A DNA stretch of 12,279 bases from an uncultured Collinsella sp. (GTDB lineage: Bacteria; Actinomycetota; Coriobacteriia; Coriobacteriales; Coriobacteriaceae): the NCBI GenBank assembly GCA_900552755.1, contig USAY01000054.1, positions 1 through 12,279 on the forward strand. Direction: 5' to 3'. Within the stretch, counting starts at the first letter, position 1. The number at the start of each line of letters is the position of its first letter. Shown here piece after piece: positions 1 through 6,414 of this stretch. The notes under the pieces are model-generated. The model ran no database searches, was not told the origin of the DNA, and worked only from the letters and a program-made list of their open reading frames with translations. The position numbers were made by a program, and so were the translations under genes.

Positions 1-715
1 AGAACACGCCGGGCTCGGTAGCCTCGAAAGGACCGTGGAAATACTCGCCGGAGTGGATGTAGCAGCAGTGCTGCCACTGCATCTCCATAAGCGAGCAAAT
101 CGCCATGGCGTAGGTCTGGCTAAAGTTGGGGCCGGAACCCAGGATATAGAAGAACTTATGCTGCTGGCAGAGCTCGGCAAAGCGATCGCCCAGCTCGGCG
201 TTGACCTTCTCACGGGCAGCGGGCAACAGCGCATCCATCTGCTTAAGGCCGGCGTACATGTCGGCGAGTGCCTCGTAACCCTCCTGCTGGTCGAGCAGCT
301 CGGCAGCCATCAGGACGCCGATGCCTTGCGGAACCTCGGCCTGCGGCACGCCTTCGCCCCACGGATAGACCCAGGTGGTCCACTTGCCGTTATCAATCTT
401 GGAGCCCTCGCAGTCGGTCATGGCCACGACCTCGGCGCCGGCTGCCAGCGCCATCTCGCAACCGTCGACGACCTCCTGCGTATTGCCGCTGTGGCTGCAG
501 GCGATGACGAGTGATTTCTCGCCAAGACTCTTGGGAGCCATCAGGCAAAACTCGCGCGCCGTGTAGACCGTCGAGGCAAACGTGGTGGCCTCGCGCTTGA
601 GCAGCTCGTTGGCCGGCATCAGGTCGATCATCGAACCGCCGCAGGCGATCCAAAAGACGTTCTCAATCTTGCCCTTGCGCTCGATAATTTCCTGAACCAG
701 ATCGCGTGCGTTCAC
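1..715 (-). CDS. SIS-domain sugar-phosphate enzyme, FrlB/FraB-like (SIS protein 1), 3' end cut by window edge
   Basis: Partial gene: 238 codons are visible and the stop lies beyond base 1. The family usually has about 330-350 residues, so roughly the last 90 are missing. The start is GTG at 715, chosen because AAGGAGG (725-731) lies 9 nt upstream; no ATG competes. The fold signature is a SIS sugar-phosphate site: IACGGSMIDLMPA near residues 23-35 and the loop CSHSGNTQE at 73-81. Further on, SLMEMQW (208-214) and SGEYFHGP (222-229) give a Glu211/His227 pair with the same 16-residue spacing as the catalytic Glu and His described for Salmonella FraB. This supports cleavage of a phosphorylated Amadori compound to glucose-6-phosphate and an amine. 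AgaS-like or GlmS-C-like isomerase activity is the alternative. It follows gntR1 after a 144-bp regulatory gap and is probably controlled by it. The protein is a paralogue of the SIS enzyme at 7204-8187. The family call is solid; the substrate is inference. Confidence 0.85.
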   Translation of the reverse strand, partial: MNARDLVQEIIERKGKIENVFWIACGGSMIDLMPANELLKREATTFASTVYTAREFCLMAPKSLGEKSLVIACSHSGNTQEVVDGCEMALAAGAEVVAMTDCEGSKIDNGKWTTWVYPWGEGVPQAEVPQGIGVLMAAELLDQQEGYEALADMYAGLKQMDALLPAAREKVNAELGDRFAELCQQHKFFYILGSGPNFSQTYAMAICSLMEMQWQHCCYIHSGEYFHGPFEATEPGVF

Positions 716-771
716 GGTGATGCTCCTCCTTGTGTGGCGGTTTTGAACGACGACAGCTCGTACCTGCGGTC

Positions 772-792
772 GTTCTATGTTGTCCTATTTAT
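772..792. promoter_or_regulatory. Putative GntR1 operator, copy 1 (overlaps -10)
   Basis: The plus strand reads GTTCTATGTT then GTCCTATTTAT, two GTTCTAT-like half-sites with a 10-bp period. It matches the block at 834-854 in 19 of 21 positions. It covers the putative -10 and the probable transcription start of SIS protein 1, as a repressor site would. Assigning it to GntR1 rests on its position next to that gene. Confidence 0.45.
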
Positions 793-816
793 AGCACGCA
801 CGACGACGCTCGTGAA
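788..816 (-). promoter_or_regulatory. Putative promoter of SIS protein 1
   Basis: On the minus strand, TTCACG (816-811) and TATAAA (793-788) are separated by 17 bp, and TGC immediately before TATAAA makes an extended -10. The expected start near 780 gives a leader of about 65 nt before the GTG start. The -10 overlaps one of two tandem-repeat blocks, which suggests repression by the adjacent GntR1. Seen by eye only; no expression data. Confidence 0.5.
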
Positions 817-833
817 GTCATTTCACCAAACTT

Positions 834-854
834 GTTCTATGTTGTTCTATCTAT
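834..854. promoter_or_regulatory. Putative GntR1 operator, copy 2 (upstream of -35)
   Basis: The plus strand reads GTTCTATGTT then GTTCTATCTAT: two exact GTTCTAT half-sites 10 bp apart. It starts 62 bp from copy 1, about six helical turns, so proteins bound at both copies would face the same side of the DNA. It ends just downstream of the gntR1 stop codon. Confidence 0.45.
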
Positions 855-859
855 GGACG

Positions 860-1624
860 TTAGATGTCGAACACGTAGCGCGAGCCCACGATCTTTTGGC
901 GTCCGAGCAGCAAGGGCCGCTCGTCCGCATCGGTAAAGTACGCCTCCATATAGAAGAGCGGCTCGCTGACCGGCACCTCCAACAGCGGGGCCGCCTGAGC
1001 ATCGGCAAGCGCAATCTCCACGGTGCAAGGGTCGGACTTGAGCGGCGCGCGGCCCGAATGCTCGGCAACGAGCGCAAAGATCGAGTTATCGGTGAGGTCC
1101 TTATCGGCAAGTGTCTGCAGATAGGGATGGTCAGCCAGCACAAAGGCGTTGTTCTCGAGCATGACGGGGATGCCGTCGGCCGTGCGCACGCGCTCGACCA
1201 CGATAAGCTCGCAGCCGGGCTCTACGCCAAAGAACGCCGCGTCCTCGCGCGTCGCCGCAACCACCGTGCGCGATACCAGGCGCGCACCCGGCACCATGTC
1301 GTTGGCAGCGCAACCCTCGGAAAAGCTCTGAACATCACCCTTCTGGACAATCTTGCGCTTGAGCTTGGGCGCGCACACGAACGTGCCCCTCCCCTGCTGG
1401 CGGTTGAGATACCCCGCGCGCGACAGCTCCTCGATGGCGCGGCGCACGGTGATGCGTCCCACGCCGTAGTACTTCGCGAGCTCCATCTCGGAAGGAATGC
1501 GCGAGCCGGATGCGTACACGCCACGCGCGATCTCGCCCTTTAGGTCGTCCATAACCTGCTGATACAGCGGCACGGCGGGCACCTCGGCGCGCTCGGAACG
1601 CTCTGTTTTGCTCTCGGTTGCCAT
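860..1624 (-). CDS. GntR-family (HutC subfamily) transcriptional regulator, GntR1
   Basis: 254 residues, the usual size for the subfamily. An N-terminal winged helix (about residues 18-85) has the typical PLYQQVMDDL start, RIPSEMELA, recognition region GVGRITVRRAIEEL and wing QQGRGTFV. A C-terminal UTRA effector domain (about 105-250) ends in GRQKIVGSRYVFDI. HutC-type regulators bind sugar phosphates or other small ligands and usually repress the adjacent catabolic genes. The ATG is 3 bp after the recQ stop, and its ribosome site (GGAG) lies in the last recQ codons, so the two are probably co-transcribed and translationally coupled. The SIS enzyme gene follows after a gap holding two tandem-repeat operator candidates. 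It is a clear paralogue of GntR2 (4114-4833), with an almost identical recognition helix. Its ligand is unknown; an Amadori-6-phosphate is a guess from context. Confidence 0.9.
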   Translation of the reverse strand: MATESKTERSERAEVPAVPLYQQVMDDLKGEIARGVYASGSRIPSEMELAKYYGVGRITVRRAIEELSRAGYLNRQQGRGTFVCAPKLKRKIVQKGDVQSFSEGCAANDMVPGARLVSRTVVAATREDAAFFGVEPGCELIVVERVRTADGIPVMLENNAFVLADHPYLQTLADKDLTDNSIFALVAEHSGRAPLKSDPCTVEIALADAQAAPLLEVPVSEPLFYMEAYFTDADERPLLLGRQKIVGSRYVFDI

Positions 1625-1627
1625 AGT

Positions 1628-3604
1628 TTACGCTCCATCCCGTGCGCGCTCGGATTCAAACTCTTCAATCGCCGTCATAAACTGCTCACCAAAGCTGTCG
1701 GCCTTTTTCTCACCAATACCGTTGACCTGGATAAGCTCGTCGCGCGTCTGCGGGCGCAGGCGGCACATGCCGCGCAGGGCCTTGTCGGAGAAGACCATAT
1801 ACGGCGCTATCTCGAGCTCGGTCGAGATCTCCTTGCGGAGTGCCCGCAGACGCTCGAACAGCTCGGCGTCGTCGCCCACGCGCGGACGCTGGTCCAGCTC
1901 GGCTTCCTCGCGCAGCAGGTCCACCGCACGACGGGCGCGCGCTGAGGCCTTGCGCTTGGACGCGCGGCGCTTAATGGTAAAGGCAAAGGCCTCGTCCTCG
2001 ACCTCGCCGGCGCGCGGGCCCAGGCCCACCACCGGATACTGACCCTGCGAGGTGGCCAGGTAGCCACGGCCGCACAGCTGGCCGATGATGTCCTTAATGC
2101 GCCCGACCGATTCGCTCGACAGCTCACCATAGCCGCAGTCCTCGTCCAAGTGCATCTGGCGAATGCGCTCGGTATTGCCGCCGTGGAGCACGTCGGCGAT
2201 CAGCGACTTGCCAAAGCGCATGGGGCGTGTGGCAACGTAGCGCACGGCGGCGCGAGCCATGTCGGTGACGTCCTCGACCTCGAACTGCGTGAGGCAGTTG
2301 CTGCAGTTGCCGCAGCCCTCGGCCTCGTCCGCCGTGCCGTCCGTGCCCGCCGCTGCATGCTCGGCCGCGGCCTCGTCGCCAAAGTAGCGCAGCATGTATT
2401 CGCGCAGGCAGCCGGTAGTGTTGCAGTAGCCCTCCATCTGGCTGAGCAGACGGTAGCGATTCTGGAACGCCCACGCGCGTTGCTCGTCATCGAGCGCCTC
2501 GTCGGCCGCATCGCCGCGATCAATCAAAAAGCGGCGCATGCGAAAGTCGTTGCCGTTCCACAGCAAGTGGCAGCTCGCCGGGTCGCCATCGCGGCCGGCT
2601 CGACCCGCCTCCTGGTAGTAGGCCTCGATGCTCTCGGGCACGTTGTTGTGGATCACGTAGCGCACGTTGGGCTTGTCGATGCCCATACCAAAGGCGTTGG
2701 TGGCAACCATCACCTGGATATCGTCGTCGATAAAGGCGCGCTGGCTTTGCCGGCGGGCGTCGTTGTCCATGCCGGCATGGTAGCGGCCAACGCGAATGCC
2801 GCTGGGGCCCAGTGCCTCGGCAAGCTCGCCTGCCAGCGCATCGACGGTCTTGCGGGTGGAGCAATACACGATGCCGCTCTCGCTCGAATGCGCGATCACG
2901 TAGTCGCGCACCCACGCGGTCTTGGCCTTGTCGCCCATCTCCTCGCAACCAAAGTAGAGGTTCTTGCGATCGAAGCCCGTCACCACGGTCGCCGGGTTTT
3001 GCAGGCCGAGCATCTGCTGAATGTCGGCGCGCACGCGCTCGGTCGCCGTAGCGGTAAAGGCCGCTACGATGGGGCGCTGCGGCAGCGAGTCGATAAACTC
3101 GCGAATCTGCAGGTAGGCAGGGCGGAAATCCTGGCCCCACTGGCTTACGCAGTGGGCCTCGTCAATCGCCACGAGCGGCACACCGATACCGCCCTCGCTG
3201 GCCGCCTCCTGCGCGAAGGCGAGAAAGCGCGGCTCGAGCAGGCGCTCGGGCGCCACGTACATAAGCTGGTAGCGGCCCTCGCGAGCCCGCTTGAGCACCG
3301 TGTTTTGCTGAGCCGACGTAAGGCTGGAGTTGAGGTAGCTGGGGCGCGCACCCGCCGCGAGCAGCGCGCGGGTCTGGTCCTCCATAAGCGACAGCAGCGG
3401 GCTCACCACAAAGGTGATGCCGGGCAGCATAAGTGCAGGTACCTGGTAGCAGATAGACTTGCCGGCGCCCGTGGGCATAACGCCCAGCGCATCGCGACCG
3501 GCAAGGATCGCATCGACCATGCGGTCCTGGCCCGGGCGAAACGAGGTGTAGCCAAAATAGGCGCCGAGCGTGTCGAGCGCCATCTGCTGCATGCTATCGG
3601 TCAT
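1628..3604 (-). CDS. recQ: ATP-dependent DNA helicase RecQ
   Basis: 658 residues, with the full RecQ layout. Motif 0 is FRPGQ (22-26), Walker A MPTGAGKS (43-50), Walker B DEAH (148-151), the aromatic-rich loop is around SQWGQDFRPAY (154-164), and motif VI is QEAGRAGRDG (331-340). Zinc-binding cysteines are at about C394/C399 and C431, C434, C437, split by an Ala/Glu/Asp-rich insert at about 410-430. The RQC winged helix spans about 440-530 (MRFGKSLIADVLHGG), and a C-terminal HRDC domain about 575-650. It unwinds recombination and replication intermediates with 3'-5' polarity. The ATG at 3604 has AGGAA a few bases upstream; Met5 or Met8 are less likely starts. It has its own candidate -10 (3636-3641) and is followed after 3 bp by gntR1, an unusual partner. 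No damage to key motifs is visible. Confidence 0.97.
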   Translation of the reverse strand: MTDSMQQMALDTLGAYFGYTSFRPGQDRMVDAILAGRDALGVMPTGAGKSICYQVPALMLPGITFVVSPLLSLMEDQTRALLAAGARPSYLNSSLTSAQQNTVLKRAREGRYQLMYVAPERLLEPRFLAFAQEAASEGGIGVPLVAIDEAHCVSQWGQDFRPAYLQIREFIDSLPQRPIVAAFTATATERVRADIQQMLGLQNPATVVTGFDRKNLYFGCEEMGDKAKTAWVRDYVIAHSSESGIVYCSTRKTVDALAGELAEALGPSGIRVGRYHAGMDNDARRQSQRAFIDDDIQVMVATNAFGMGIDKPNVRYVIHNNVPESIEAYYQEAGRAGRDGDPASCHLLWNGNDFRMRRFLIDRGDAADEALDDEQRAWAFQNRYRLLSQMEGYCNTTGCLREYMLRYFGDEAAAEHAAAGTDGTADEAEGCGNCSNCLTQFEVEDVTDMARAAVRYVATRPMRFGKSLIADVLHGGNTERIRQMHLDEDCGYGELSSESVGRIKDIIGQLCGRGYLATSQGQYPVVGLGPRAGEVEDEAFAFTIKRRASKRKASARARRAVDLLREEAELDQRPRVGDDAELFERLRALRKEISTELEIAPYMVFSDKALRGMCRLRPQTRDELIQVNGIGEKKADSFGEQFMTAIEEFESERARDGA

Positions 3605-3635
3605 GGTTTCCTAACGTCAGAATCATCTGCCGCCG

Positions 3636-3641
3636 ATTATA
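3636..3641 (-). promoter_or_regulatory. Putative -10 element of recQ
   Basis: The minus strand reads exact TATAAT about 32 bp before the recQ start, in otherwise GC-rich DNA. No good -35 hexamer lies 16-18 bp upstream (CGGCAC at 17), so activity is uncertain. If used, it would also drive gntR1. Confidence 0.4.
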
Positions 3642-3703
3642 CGCCGCCACGCGGACCGGTGCCGCGCAGCTGCCGGCCACGGGCGACGCAATCCAAGGCG
3701 AAC

Positions 3704-3799
3704 GAGCGTGGATTTTTGGGCACTTTCCGGATGAGCGTGGATAATCTCCCACTTTGAACCCGTCACCAAGCCAAAAACGAAAGATTATCCACGCTCATT
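3704..3799. repeat. GAGCGTGGAT repeat cluster with 17-bp perfect inverted repeat
   Basis: Three copies of one motif. Two are direct, at 3704-3726 and 3733-3755 (29-bp period, both GAGCGTGGAT followed seven bases later by CACTTT). The third is inverted at 3783-3799. Arms 3731-3747 (ATGAGCGTGGATAATCT) and 3783-3799 are perfect reverse complements over 17 bp around a 35-nt loop. There is no coding potential. It looks like a dispersed intergenic repeat rather than a terminator, since no T-run follows on either strand. Confidence 0.65.
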
Positions 3800-3805
3800 C
3801 TATGG

Positions 3806-3890
3806 GTAGTCATTGGGGACGTTCTTGCGGTCAGTCATCGGGGACGTTCTTGAATGACAAGTCGTTTAAGAGCATCCCCGATGACTACCT
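3806..3890. repeat. Nested REP-like hairpin with duplicated GGGGACGTTCTTG core
   Basis: Two direct copies of GTCATYGGGGACGTTCTTG lie at 3810-3828 and 3835-3853. The second is closed by AATGAC (3854-3859) as a small hairpin. The left end (3806-3820) pairs with TCCCCGATGACTACC (3876-3890) in 14 of 15 positions. The second copy can pair perfectly over 12 bp with the same right arm, so two folds compete. The layout resembles a composite of two REP-type units, of the sort moved by Y1 (RAYT/TnpREP) transposases. No such transposase is in the window. Confidence 0.6.
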
Positions 3891-3923
3891 TGGAAACTCC
3901 GCAGGTTGAGCATAAGTCAGCGA

Positions 3924-4021
3924 AAACGCCCCTAAGCGAGCAAGGTGACGTGAAAGAGGAGGGAAGCGTACTTCGGTACGCGACCGACGATTGAACGTCA
4001 GATTGCCGCTTAGGGGCGTTT
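3924..4021. other. Highly structured intergenic element (candidate RNA or palindromic repeat)
   Basis: Three coaxial stems can be read directly. P1 pairs AAACGCCCCTAAGCG (3924-3938) with 4007-4021, perfect over 15 bp. P2 pairs TGACGT (3946-3951) with ACGTCA (3995-4000). P3 pairs GCGTAC (3966-3971) with GTACGC (3976-3981) across a TTCG loop. In plus-strand RNA this is a C(UUCG)G tetraloop; in minus-strand RNA the loop is CGAA. The asymmetric purine-rich strand GAAAGAGGAGGGAA lies between P2 and P3. An open frame crosses it on the minus strand but does not resemble a protein. It could be a structured RNA, a mobile palindromic repeat, or part of a bidirectional transcription end. Confidence 0.5.
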
Positions 4022-4036
4022 GCAGCGTCGATCGGT

Positions 4037-4058
4037 CCGCCGTTCGTTAGAACGGCGG
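4037..4058. repeat. Perfect 9-bp hairpin, GC-rich
   Basis: CCGCCGTTC (4037-4045) and GAACGGCGG (4050-4058) are perfect complements around GTTA. No T-run follows on either strand. It sits between the structured element at 3924-4021 and the hairpin just after gntR2, and probably forms part of the same block. GCAGCGTCGA is repeated on its two sides (4022-4031 and 4070-4079). Confidence 0.5.
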
Positions 4059-4081
4059 AACCAAAGGCGCAGCGTCGAGCC

Positions 4082-4108
4082 GTTGCGCGGTTTGGAAAAC
4101 CGCGCAAC
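4082..4108 (-). terminator. Strong hairpin directly after gntR2 (atypical terminator)
   Basis: GTTGCGCGGTTT (4082-4093) and AAACCGCGCAAC (4097-4108) pair perfectly over 12 bp with a 3-nt loop, starting 5 nt beyond the gntR2 stop codon. The position fits a terminator or mRNA 3' end protector. No U-tract follows on the minus strand (the next bases are GGCTCGACG), so intrinsic termination would be inefficient. Confidence 0.4.
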
Positions 4109-4113
4109 TAGAG

Positions 4114-4833
4114 CTACATCACCATAACGTAGCGCGATCCCACGTAGTACTGCTTACCCATCAGGACCGGCTCGCCATTGGGACCGGTAAAGCCGGCACG
4201 CAGGTTGAGCAGTGGATCGTGCGGAGCAATGCCCAACTCGGCCGCCTGCTCGGCATTGGCGCGAACGGCCTCGACCGTACGGTAGCCAACCGAGACAATC
4301 GGCGTTCCGCCAACACGCTCGACCTCGGCAAAAATCGACTTGTCCTCAAGATCGGCCGTCAACAGCTCACGGTAGGCGTCAAACGGCACAAAGATGTTCT
4401 CCTCAAAGATGGGCTCGCCGTCGGCCGTACGCACGCGCTTGATATGTAGCAGCAGCGCATCCTTCTGCAGGCCAAAGAACTCCATCTCGTTTTGGCGCGC
4501 CGGAACGATCTGGCGATCGATCACGTGCGCACCGGCCTTCATGCCGTTGCCGGCACACAGCGCGGTAAACGTCTGCAGCGTCGAGGCGTGAAACTGGCGG
4601 TTGATGTGCGGCGTGGAGACAAAGGTGCCGCGGCCCTGTTGCTTAACCAGGTAACCATCGGAGCACAGCTCCTCGACAGCGCGGCGCACCGTAATACGGC
4701 TCACCTCGTACTGCTCGGCTAGTTCAAGCTCGGACGGAATACGCTCCTTGGGTGCATAAACACCTTTCTCGATCGCATCCTTGATTTCGTCATAAATCTG
4801 CTGGTAAAGCGGTGCATTTTTGGGCGCAGGCAT
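4114..4833 (-). CDS. GntR-family (HutC subfamily) transcriptional regulator, GntR2
   Basis: 239 residues. The winged helix (about 8-75) contains APLYQQIYDEI, RIPSELELA, recognition region EVSRITVRRAVEEL and wing QQGRGTFV. The UTRA ligand domain (about 85-236) ends in GKQYYVGSRYVMVM. It is closely related to GntR1 over its whole length. The ATG at 4833 has only a weak ribosome site (AAGAG about 9 nt upstream), so translation may be modest. The upstream AT-rich region carries ACGTATATAACGT (4871-4883), which recurs at 11 of 13 positions in front of the PTS operon. This suggests that the protein represses both itself and the PTS/SIS operon. It is monocistronic by appearance, with repeat-filled spacers on both sides and a strong hairpin after its stop codon. 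Confidence 0.92.
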   Translation of the reverse strand: MPAPKNAPLYQQIYDEIKDAIEKGVYAPKERIPSELELAEQYEVSRITVRRAVEELCSDGYLVKQQGRGTFVSTPHINRQFHASTLQTFTALCAGNGMKAGAHVIDRQIVPARQNEMEFFGLQKDALLLHIKRVRTADGEPIFEENIFVPFDAYRELLTADLEDKSIFAEVERVGGTPIVSVGYRTVEAVRANAEQAAELGIAPHDPLLNLRAGFTGPNGEPVLMGKQYYVGSRYVMVM

Positions 4834-4870
4834 ATCTGATCACTCTTATCAAAATAGCTAAATTTCTAAT

Positions 4871-4883
4871 ACGTATATAACGT
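4871..4883. promoter_or_regulatory. Putative GntR2 operator (own promoter)
   Basis: ACGT-ATATA-ACGT lies 38 bp before the gntR2 start, in AT-rich DNA that stands out from its surroundings. ACGT is self-complementary, so the site is a near-palindrome with a 5-bp spacer. The same ACGT-N5-ACGT arrangement occurs in the PTS promoter at 11021-11033. A clear -10/-35 pair for gntR2 could not be picked out. Confidence 0.5.
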
Positions 4884-4925
4884 CTAGTTTCATGTTACCT
4901 CATATTGATAAAACGATACACCCTC

Positions 4926-4970
4926 CCTACCAAAAAGCGACAGCTTCATTTTGGTAGGTTTTATCTGGGC
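4926..4970 (+). repeat. 45-bp dispersed hairpin repeat, copy 1
   Basis: The arms CCTACCAAAA (4926-4935) and TTTTGGTAGG (4949-4958) pair perfectly over 10 bp around a loop containing GCGACAGCTT, and TTTTATCTGGG follows. It matches the copy at 7060-7104 in about 40 of 45 positions, including the flank outside the hairpin, so it is one conserved mobile or dispersed unit. No coding potential. Confidence 0.75.
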
Positions 4971-4974
4971 AAAC

Positions 4975-5013
4975 GAGAGCCCTCGAAAGCAACGGGGCTT
5001 TCGGGGGGCTCGT
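4975..5013 (-). terminator. Terminator-like hairpin downstream of the YitT-family gene
   Basis: GAGCCC-CGAAAGC sequence at 4975-4990 pairs with GCTTTCGG-GGGCTC at 4997-5013, with small internal mismatches. The hairpin lies about 38 nt past the stop codon of the YitT-family gene. On the minus strand it is followed by CGTTTGCCC, a poor U-tract. It is the likely 3' end of the transcript. Confidence 0.45.
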
Positions 5014-5051
5014 TCGGATGGGTTGCGCAGGACCGGCAAAATGCCAATACC

Positions 5052-6059
5052 CTACTTGCCGTCGTCCTGCTGCAGGCTGTCCTGTTCGCTGAGGCGCGCC
5101 TGCCTGCTGGCCATGCGTGCGGGCTTGTCGGGATCGGGAACGGCCGTGGGCATGGGCTCGTCGACATGACCGCCCCACCAGCCGCCCACAAAGTTGAGCG
5201 TGTGGAACACGTTGATCACGGCGCCGGGATCAACGTCGCACACCAACTTGATAATGTCCTGGCTCTCGTAGGTCGAAACAACGGTGTTCAGCAGGTACAT
5301 CTTTTCGCGGCTGTATCCGCCGACGACCTCGGCGCAGCTAATGCCGTGCTGAAAATGGTTTACGTAGGCAGTCATGACCTCGTCTGCCTTGCGCGTCGTA
5401 ATCTGCAGCGTCACGCGATCGTAGCGACGATAGAAACTGTCGATGGTCTTGGTCGAAATAAACTGGAACACGATGGAATACGCCGCCTTGTCCCAGCCAA
5501 ACATAAAGCCAAAGATCGCCAGGATAAAGCAGTTGAAACCAAAGATGACGCCCCAGATGGTCTTGCCCGTGTGGTTGGAAACCCACAGCGCGATAAAGTC
5601 GGTGCCGCCGGTGGATGCGCCGGATTTAAGTGCGATGGCAGCGCCCAGACCCGAGACCACGCCGCCAAAAATGATGAGCATGATCTTGTCGCCCAAAAAT
5701 GGAGCGAAGTGAAAGACGTTGAGGAACAGCGACGAGAGCACGACCTGCATCATCGAGAAGATGACGAAGCGCTTGCTAATGCCGCTCCAGCATAGGAGCG
5801 CCACGGGGATGTTGAGCGCGAGCATACCGAGCGAAATGTCGATGTGAACGCCGCCCAGCGAGGTAACGCGATCGAGCAGGACCGCAACGCCGGTGAGGCC
5901 GCTCGGAAGCAGGTCGGCGGGCTGAATGAACGCCTGGATCAGGAATGTCTGGAGGACGGCAGAAATTGTGACCGCCACGGCAGTAATGGCACGGCGGACG
6001 ATGGTGAGGCGGCCGAGCATGAGCACGCGGTCCGTGAGCTGATCGATGGCGTTCGCCAC
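5052..6059 (-). CDS. YitT family membrane protein (DUF161 plus DUF2179)
   Basis: 335 residues from a GTG start at 6059, chosen because AAAGGAG lies 5 nt upstream. The longer frame to 6131 would need translation through the putative promoter. Residues about 20-195 are hydrophobic with five or six membrane segments and carry the family signature GASTGGTDFIA (148-158). Residues about 213-290 form the soluble DUF2179 domain (VTLQITTRKADEVM to VINVFHTLNFVGG). The tail from about 300 is polar and low in complexity. The function of YitT proteins is not established; some are suspected transporters or regulators at the membrane. An extended -10 (6105-6113) precedes it and a hairpin follows, so it is probably transcribed alone. 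There is no visible functional link to the PTS. Confidence 0.9.
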   Translation of the reverse strand: MANAIDQLTDRVLMLGRLTIVRRAITAVAVTISAVLQTFLIQAFIQPADLLPSGLTGVAVLLDRVTSLGGVHIDISLGMLALNIPVALLCWSGISKRFVIFSMMQVVLSSLFLNVFHFAPFLGDKIMLIIFGGVVSGLGAAIALKSGASTGGTDFIALWVSNHTGKTIWGVIFGFNCFILAIFGFMFGWDKAAYSIVFQFISTKTIDSFYRRYDRVTLQITTRKADEVMTAYVNHFQHGISCAEVVGGYSREKMYLLNTVVSTYESQDIIKLVCDVDPGAVINVFHTLNFVGGWWGGHVDEPMPTAVPDPDKPARMASRQARLSEQDSLQQDDGK

Positions 6060-6104
6060 GTAGGCTCCTTTCGAAGGCAGATGTGGTTGTGGGGCATGCC
6101 CGCG

Positions 6105-6113
6105 ATTGTAGCA
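6105..6113 (-). promoter_or_regulatory. Putative extended -10 promoter of the YitT-family gene
   Basis: The minus strand reads TGCTACAAT, a good extended -10 (TGn followed by TACAAT), about 45 bp before the GTG start. A possible -35, TTGAAG (6136-6131), is 20 bp away, longer than ideal. Confidence 0.45.
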
Positions 6114-6198
6114 TGGAGCGTGCGGGGGCACTTCAATTCAACCTCCCTCGACAACCAAAACGGGACCAGCAACCCCCACGACCAAAGGGCAAAATTCC

Positions 6199-6317
6199 AA
6201 GTGAGTAGACTTTTTACGATCTGCCGAGCACACCCAAAACCGCCACCCCTGTGACCTGCGGTTTTACAAAGGAAGATATGCATTGTGCTCGGCCTGCGCC
6301 AAAAAGTCTACTCACTT
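6199..6317. repeat. 119-bp triple-nested palindrome, MITE-like
   Basis: Three perfect inverted repeats sit inside one another. The outer arms AAGTGAGTAGACTTTTT (6199-6215) and 6301-6317 are 17 bp, the middle arms GCCGAGCACA (6223-6232) and 6284-6293 are 10 bp, and the inner arms AAAACCGC (6236-6243) and GCGGTTTT (6258-6265) are 8 bp. Terminal inverted repeats with no reading frame inside suggest a small non-autonomous mobile element. The inner hairpin ends in TTTT on both strands, so it could also act as a weak bidirectional terminator between the HAD and YitT genes. No clear target-site duplication was found. Confidence 0.7.
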
Positions 6318-6323
6318 AGTCCG

Positions 6324-6357
6324 AATCGAAGCCAAACGGATCAAAATCGAAACCAAA
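6324..6357. repeat. Direct repeat AATCGAARCCAAA, 21-bp period
   Basis: AATCGAAGCCAAA (6324-6336) and AATCGAAACCAAA (6345-6357) differ at one base and are exactly 21 bp apart. They lie between the palindromic element and the 3' end of the HAD gene. Function unknown; could be a decayed tandem duplication. Confidence 0.4.
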
Positions 6358-6414
6358 TTGAGCCAGTCCACCGCAAAAAACGTTTGAACCCGTGCTTCTC
6401 GCGGCGGATTGACA

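Noticed and set aside
734..1543. 269-codon plus-strand open frame opposite gntR1
   Set aside because: It begins in the SIS promoter region and runs antisense to a clear HutC-type regulator; no domain is visible.
2150..3757. 535-codon plus-strand open frame opposite recQ
   Set aside because: It is antisense to a full, motif-perfect RecQ. Long antisense frames are common in GC-rich genes with biased third positions, and the product is low in complexity.
3835..4107. 90-codon minus-strand open frame between recQ and gntR2
   Set aside because: It lies exactly over the hairpins and the UUCG element, has no clear ribosome site and the product resembles no protein family; the inverted repeats explain the sequence better.
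3704..4113. CRISPR array
   Set aside because: The repeats here differ in length, orientation and family, with no regular spacer pattern and no cas genes.
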